6,604 nt of DNA, from NCBI GenBank assembly GCA_031284195.1, contig JAITAI010000049.1:1-6604 (forward strand), read 5' to 3'. The position numbers were made by a program, and so were the translations under genes. Of this stretch, positions 5,004-6,604 are shown one piece after another; the first letter of the stretch is position 1, and each line of letters starts with the position of its first letter. Origin of the DNA: Treponema sp. (GTDB lineage Bacteria > Spirochaetota > Spirochaetia > Treponematales > Breznakiellaceae). The notes beneath the pieces were generated by a model. That model did not search any database. It had not been told where the DNA came from and was given only the letters and a program-made list of their open reading frames with translations.

Positions 5004-6167
5004 TTAAGCTGGTACAAGCCGGGTTCCTGCAGCAGGCTTGATTTCATATAGGACCGGATGAAACCCGAAGATCCGTTCATAATCCTCAAGCCGCCGCCGG
5101 TATTCTTCAATCGCCTCTTCTTTAATGATTGTATAGGTACAACCTCCAAAACCCTGGCCAGTCATCCGGGAACCGAGGACGCCCTCTATTTCCTGAGCCC
5201 GTTTTACCAGCCAATCAATCTCTGGACAGGACACCTCATACAAATCCCGGAGGCTCTCGTGAGAATGGAGTATAACCTTGGAAAGGGCCGGGAAATCCAT
5301 CTTATTAAGGGCCTCTTCAGCATCATACACCCGTCTGAGTTCCTGGACGATATGCATGCTACGCCGCCGGATTTCTTCGGGGAGATCTCCCATGGATTCA
5401 ATCAGATCTGCGGTAACAAAATCCCGTAAACTAGCCCCTTCTTTTTTCTGAGTGAGCAATTCAAGGCCCTTCTTTATATCATGTTGGCGCTCTTTAAGTT
5501 CATCTTCCACCCCCATGCGGGGTACCCGGGAATCCATGATGAGGATCTTATACGCGGAAATGCTCGATTTGATCCGGCTTACCTCAAAGGTAGTTTCATC
5601 TACGATGAGAAATTCATCCTGCTGGGCAGCTAGGGCAATGATATAATCAATGGGATTGGTATGCTCCTCAAAAAAGAGCTCATTGGAAAGGATAAGCTGG
5701 TCTAACAGGTCGTCATCGCTGATAGCCACCTTGAAAAATCCCCGGAGGGCCACAGCCGTGGCTACCTCTATGGCCGATGAAGAAGCAAGTCCAATATGTT
5801 GAGGAATATTTCCGCTCAAGGTAAAATTAAGTCCCTTTACAGGATACCCCATGCTCGCAAATATATGGATCCCCACCTTGATATAATTAGCCCACCGATC
5901 TTCCCGTTTATACTTCAGGTTGACCAGGGTGGTTCGTTTCCGTTCCCCCAGGTCAGCAGCATAAAAACGAAGGGAACTATCCTTCCGGGGACTCACCACA
6001 ACACGGATATACCGATCAATTGCTGAAGAGAGAAATAATCCGGCCTTTGGCTCACCATGCTCACCTAGGTAATGAACCCTGCCGGGCGCTTCGGCAATAA
6101 CAATAGGTTCGGATCGGTCGGCGCCTGACTCGTATTCCTTACGATGGATGTGACCGATGTCCAACAT
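5004..6167 (-). CDS. Galactokinase-family GHMP sugar kinase, possibly of altered specificity
   Basis: A 387-residue kinase of galactokinase length. GHMP landmarks: APGRVHYLGEH at 27-37, the phosphate-binding loop IGLASSSAIEVA at 125-136, an Asp (D174) in NPIDY where galactokinases carry the catalytic Asp of xGxMDQ, and the C-terminal GSRMTGQGFGGC at 332-343, nearly identical to galactokinases. The PEIDWLVKRA segment (315-324) is also typical. The oddity is the sugar-binding signature: galactokinases read GRxNLIGEHTDY, but here Asn is His32 and the TDY is GEP (38-40), and the MDQ Gln is Tyr175. It should phosphorylate a sugar with ATP in the cytoplasm, but galactose is not certain; a related hexose or amino sugar is possible. 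AGGG nine bases before the ATG is a weak ribosome site. No galT, galE or sugar transporter gene lies beside it in the window; surE follows 15 bases later. Confidence 0.88.
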   Translation of the reverse strand: MLDIGHIHRKEYESGADRSEPIVIAEAPGRVHYLGEHGEPKAGLFLSSAIDRYIRVVVSPRKDSSLRFYAADLGERKRTTLVNLKYKREDRWANYIKVGIHIFASMGYPVKGLNFTLSGNIPQHIGLASSSAIEVATAVALRGFFKVAISDDDLLDQLILSNELFFEEHTNPIDYIIALAAQQDEFLIVDETTFEVSRIKSSISAYKILIMDSRVPRMGVEDELKERQHDIKKGLELLTQKKEGASLRDFVTADLIESMGDLPEEIRRRSMHIVQELRRVYDAEEALNKMDFPALSKVILHSHESLRDLYEVSCPEIDWLVKRAQEIEGVLGSRMTGQGFGGCTYTIIKEEAIEEYRRRLEDYERIFGFHPVLYEIKPAAGTRLVPA

Positions 6168-6319
6168 GTATTAAAACCCTCATCAAATTTTTCATCTCTT
6201 TCTCTAATCATATCAAACTACAAGGGTTATCTACCAAACAAAGACCTTCTTTCAATCCTTTTTAGTGTGATCTTCTTTAAATAGGATATTCTGTAAACTC
6301 TCTATTACTAAAACCCTTG

Positions 6320-6356
6320 AGCCGGTTTCAAACCCCGGCTGGATTTGAAACCGGCT
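6320..6356. repeat. Perfect 13-bp inverted repeat (hairpin 1)
   Basis: AGCCGGTTTCAAA (6320-6332) pairs perfectly with TTTGAAACCGGCT (6344-6356) around an 11-base loop. The loop contains a second copy of CCGGCT (6335-6340), which could pair with AGCCGG (6320-6325) instead, so two folds compete. No T-run follows directly on either strand (a GGGTTTTAG stretch lies just beyond it on the minus strand), so it is not a textbook terminator. Confidence 0.85.
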
Positions 6357-6358
6357 TT

Positions 6359-6387
6359 GCAAAAGCGGCCTAAAAGCTCGCTTTTGC
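6359..6387. repeat. Perfect 9-bp inverted repeat (hairpin 2)
   Basis: GCAAAAGCG (6359-6367) pairs with CGCTTTTGC (6379-6387) around an 11-base loop. It begins only two bases after hairpin 1. Its sequence is unrelated to the other two hairpins, although its loop has the same length as that of hairpin 1. Confidence 0.8.
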
Positions 6388-6401
6388 GTTAAATTAAAGG
6401 T

Positions 6402-6431
6402 GCGGTTTTAAAACTTCAATTTTGAAACCGC
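6402..6431. repeat. 12-bp inverted repeat with one wobble (hairpin 3), related to hairpin 1
   Basis: GCGGTTTTAAAA (6402-6413) pairs with TTTTGAAACCGC (6420-6431), eleven Watson-Crick pairs plus one T-G, with a six-base loop. Its arms are close to those of hairpin 1: CGGTTTCAAA (6323-6332) could also pair with TTTGAAACCG (6421-6430) over ten bases, closing the whole array into one long structure. Confidence 0.8.
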
Positions 6432-6444
6432 CTCCCTTATTATT

Positions 6445-6474
6445 ATAATACTAGGAAAACTTTGTATTGTTCAA
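6445..6474 (-). promoter_or_regulatory. Possible promoter for the kinase-surE unit
   Basis: -35 TTGAAC (6474-6469), an 18-base spacer and -10 TATTAT (6450-6445). A perfect TATAAT overlaps at 6447-6442 but at a 21-base spacing. Transcription from near 6438 would give a leader of about 270 bases carrying all three hairpins before the kinase start. The region is A+T-rich, so a chance match is possible. Confidence 0.4.
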
Positions 6475-6604
6475 TCAAAATTATAAAAATTACCTCTAAT
6501 TTGACGGGAATTTGTACAAAACCTCAGTACCTATTACGAATAAGTGTTATATAAACCATAGAGGATGTCTATAGTTACAAAGGAAGTTCCTAAAGACTCC
6601 AGGT

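Larger units (their letters stand above)
6168..6604. other. Long intergenic region upstream of the kinase gene
   Basis: No gene is supported in these 437 bases. The section next to the kinase (6168-6319) is A+T-rich with no convincing promoter. The middle (6320-6431) holds three consecutive hairpins. The section 6445-6474 holds a possible promoter towards the kinase. In the last 130 bases I see only short open stretches on both strands without a credible ribosome site, and a small palindrome AGGAA-G-TTCCT at 6581-6591. Confidence 0.6.

Noticed and set aside
5058..5429. 123-residue plus-strand ORF
   Set aside because: It is antisense to the C-terminal part of the sugar kinase, including the GSRMTGQGFGGC motif; it is a shadow of that coding strand.
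6320..6431. CRISPR array
   Set aside because: The three palindromes differ in sequence and length, are separated by 2 and 14 bases, and there are no spacer-like unique segments or cas genes.
6562..6604. Start of a plus-strand gene at the right edge (ATG within GAGGATG)
   Set aside because: The GAGG touches the ATG with no spacing, so it cannot act as its ribosome site, and only about 13 codons are visible.

Overview
Every gene I can support in this window lies on the minus strand, so the natural reading order runs from the right end to the left. In that order: a structured A+T-rich leader (6604-6168) with three consecutive hairpins; a galactokinase-family GHMP kinase (6167-5004); surE, a 5'/3'-nucleotidase (4988-4218); a soluble TPR protein (4039-3344); a large exported TPR + NHL beta-propeller + von Willebrand-like protein (3344-1272); a bacteriohemerythrin (1180-755) followed in the same frame by a small ORF of unknown function (706-458); a tRNA-Gly(CCC) gene (258-188) with a near-consensus promoter; and the first 26 codons of a gene that leaves the window at the left edge (80-1).

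The gene content and protein style (an exported NHL/TPR/VWA protein next to a soluble TPR protein, a galactokinase-like kinase, and a bacteriohemerythrin in a probable anaerobe) suggest a spirochaete of the Treponema group, more likely free-living or gut-associated than a host-restricted pathogen. This is inference from remembered family resemblance, not from a search. Base composition is uneven: surE, the kinase and the NHL gene are visibly G+C-richer than the hemerythrin region, the tRNA flanks and the far right intergenic region.

The kinase and surE are 15 bp apart and form a probable two-gene unit. The TPR gene and the NHL gene overlap by one base (TGATG) and are very probably translationally coupled; this overlap also fixes the start of the NHL protein 30 codons inside its longest ORF, just ahead of a clear signal peptide. 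The hemerythrin has its own strong sigma-70-type promoter, partly overlapping the 3' end of the NHL gene. Its UGA stop is followed by an in-frame open stretch leading into the small ORF, with a 10-bp bulged hairpin just after the stop that covers the small ORF's weak ribosome site.

The left end looks like an integration neighbourhood: a tRNA gene without encoded CCA, closely followed by the start of an unidentified gene, possibly an integrase. No complete novel system is demonstrated. The best leads are the hemerythrin/small-ORF junction, the three-hairpin leader before the kinase, the altered sugar-binding motif of the kinase, and the tRNA/left-edge junction.
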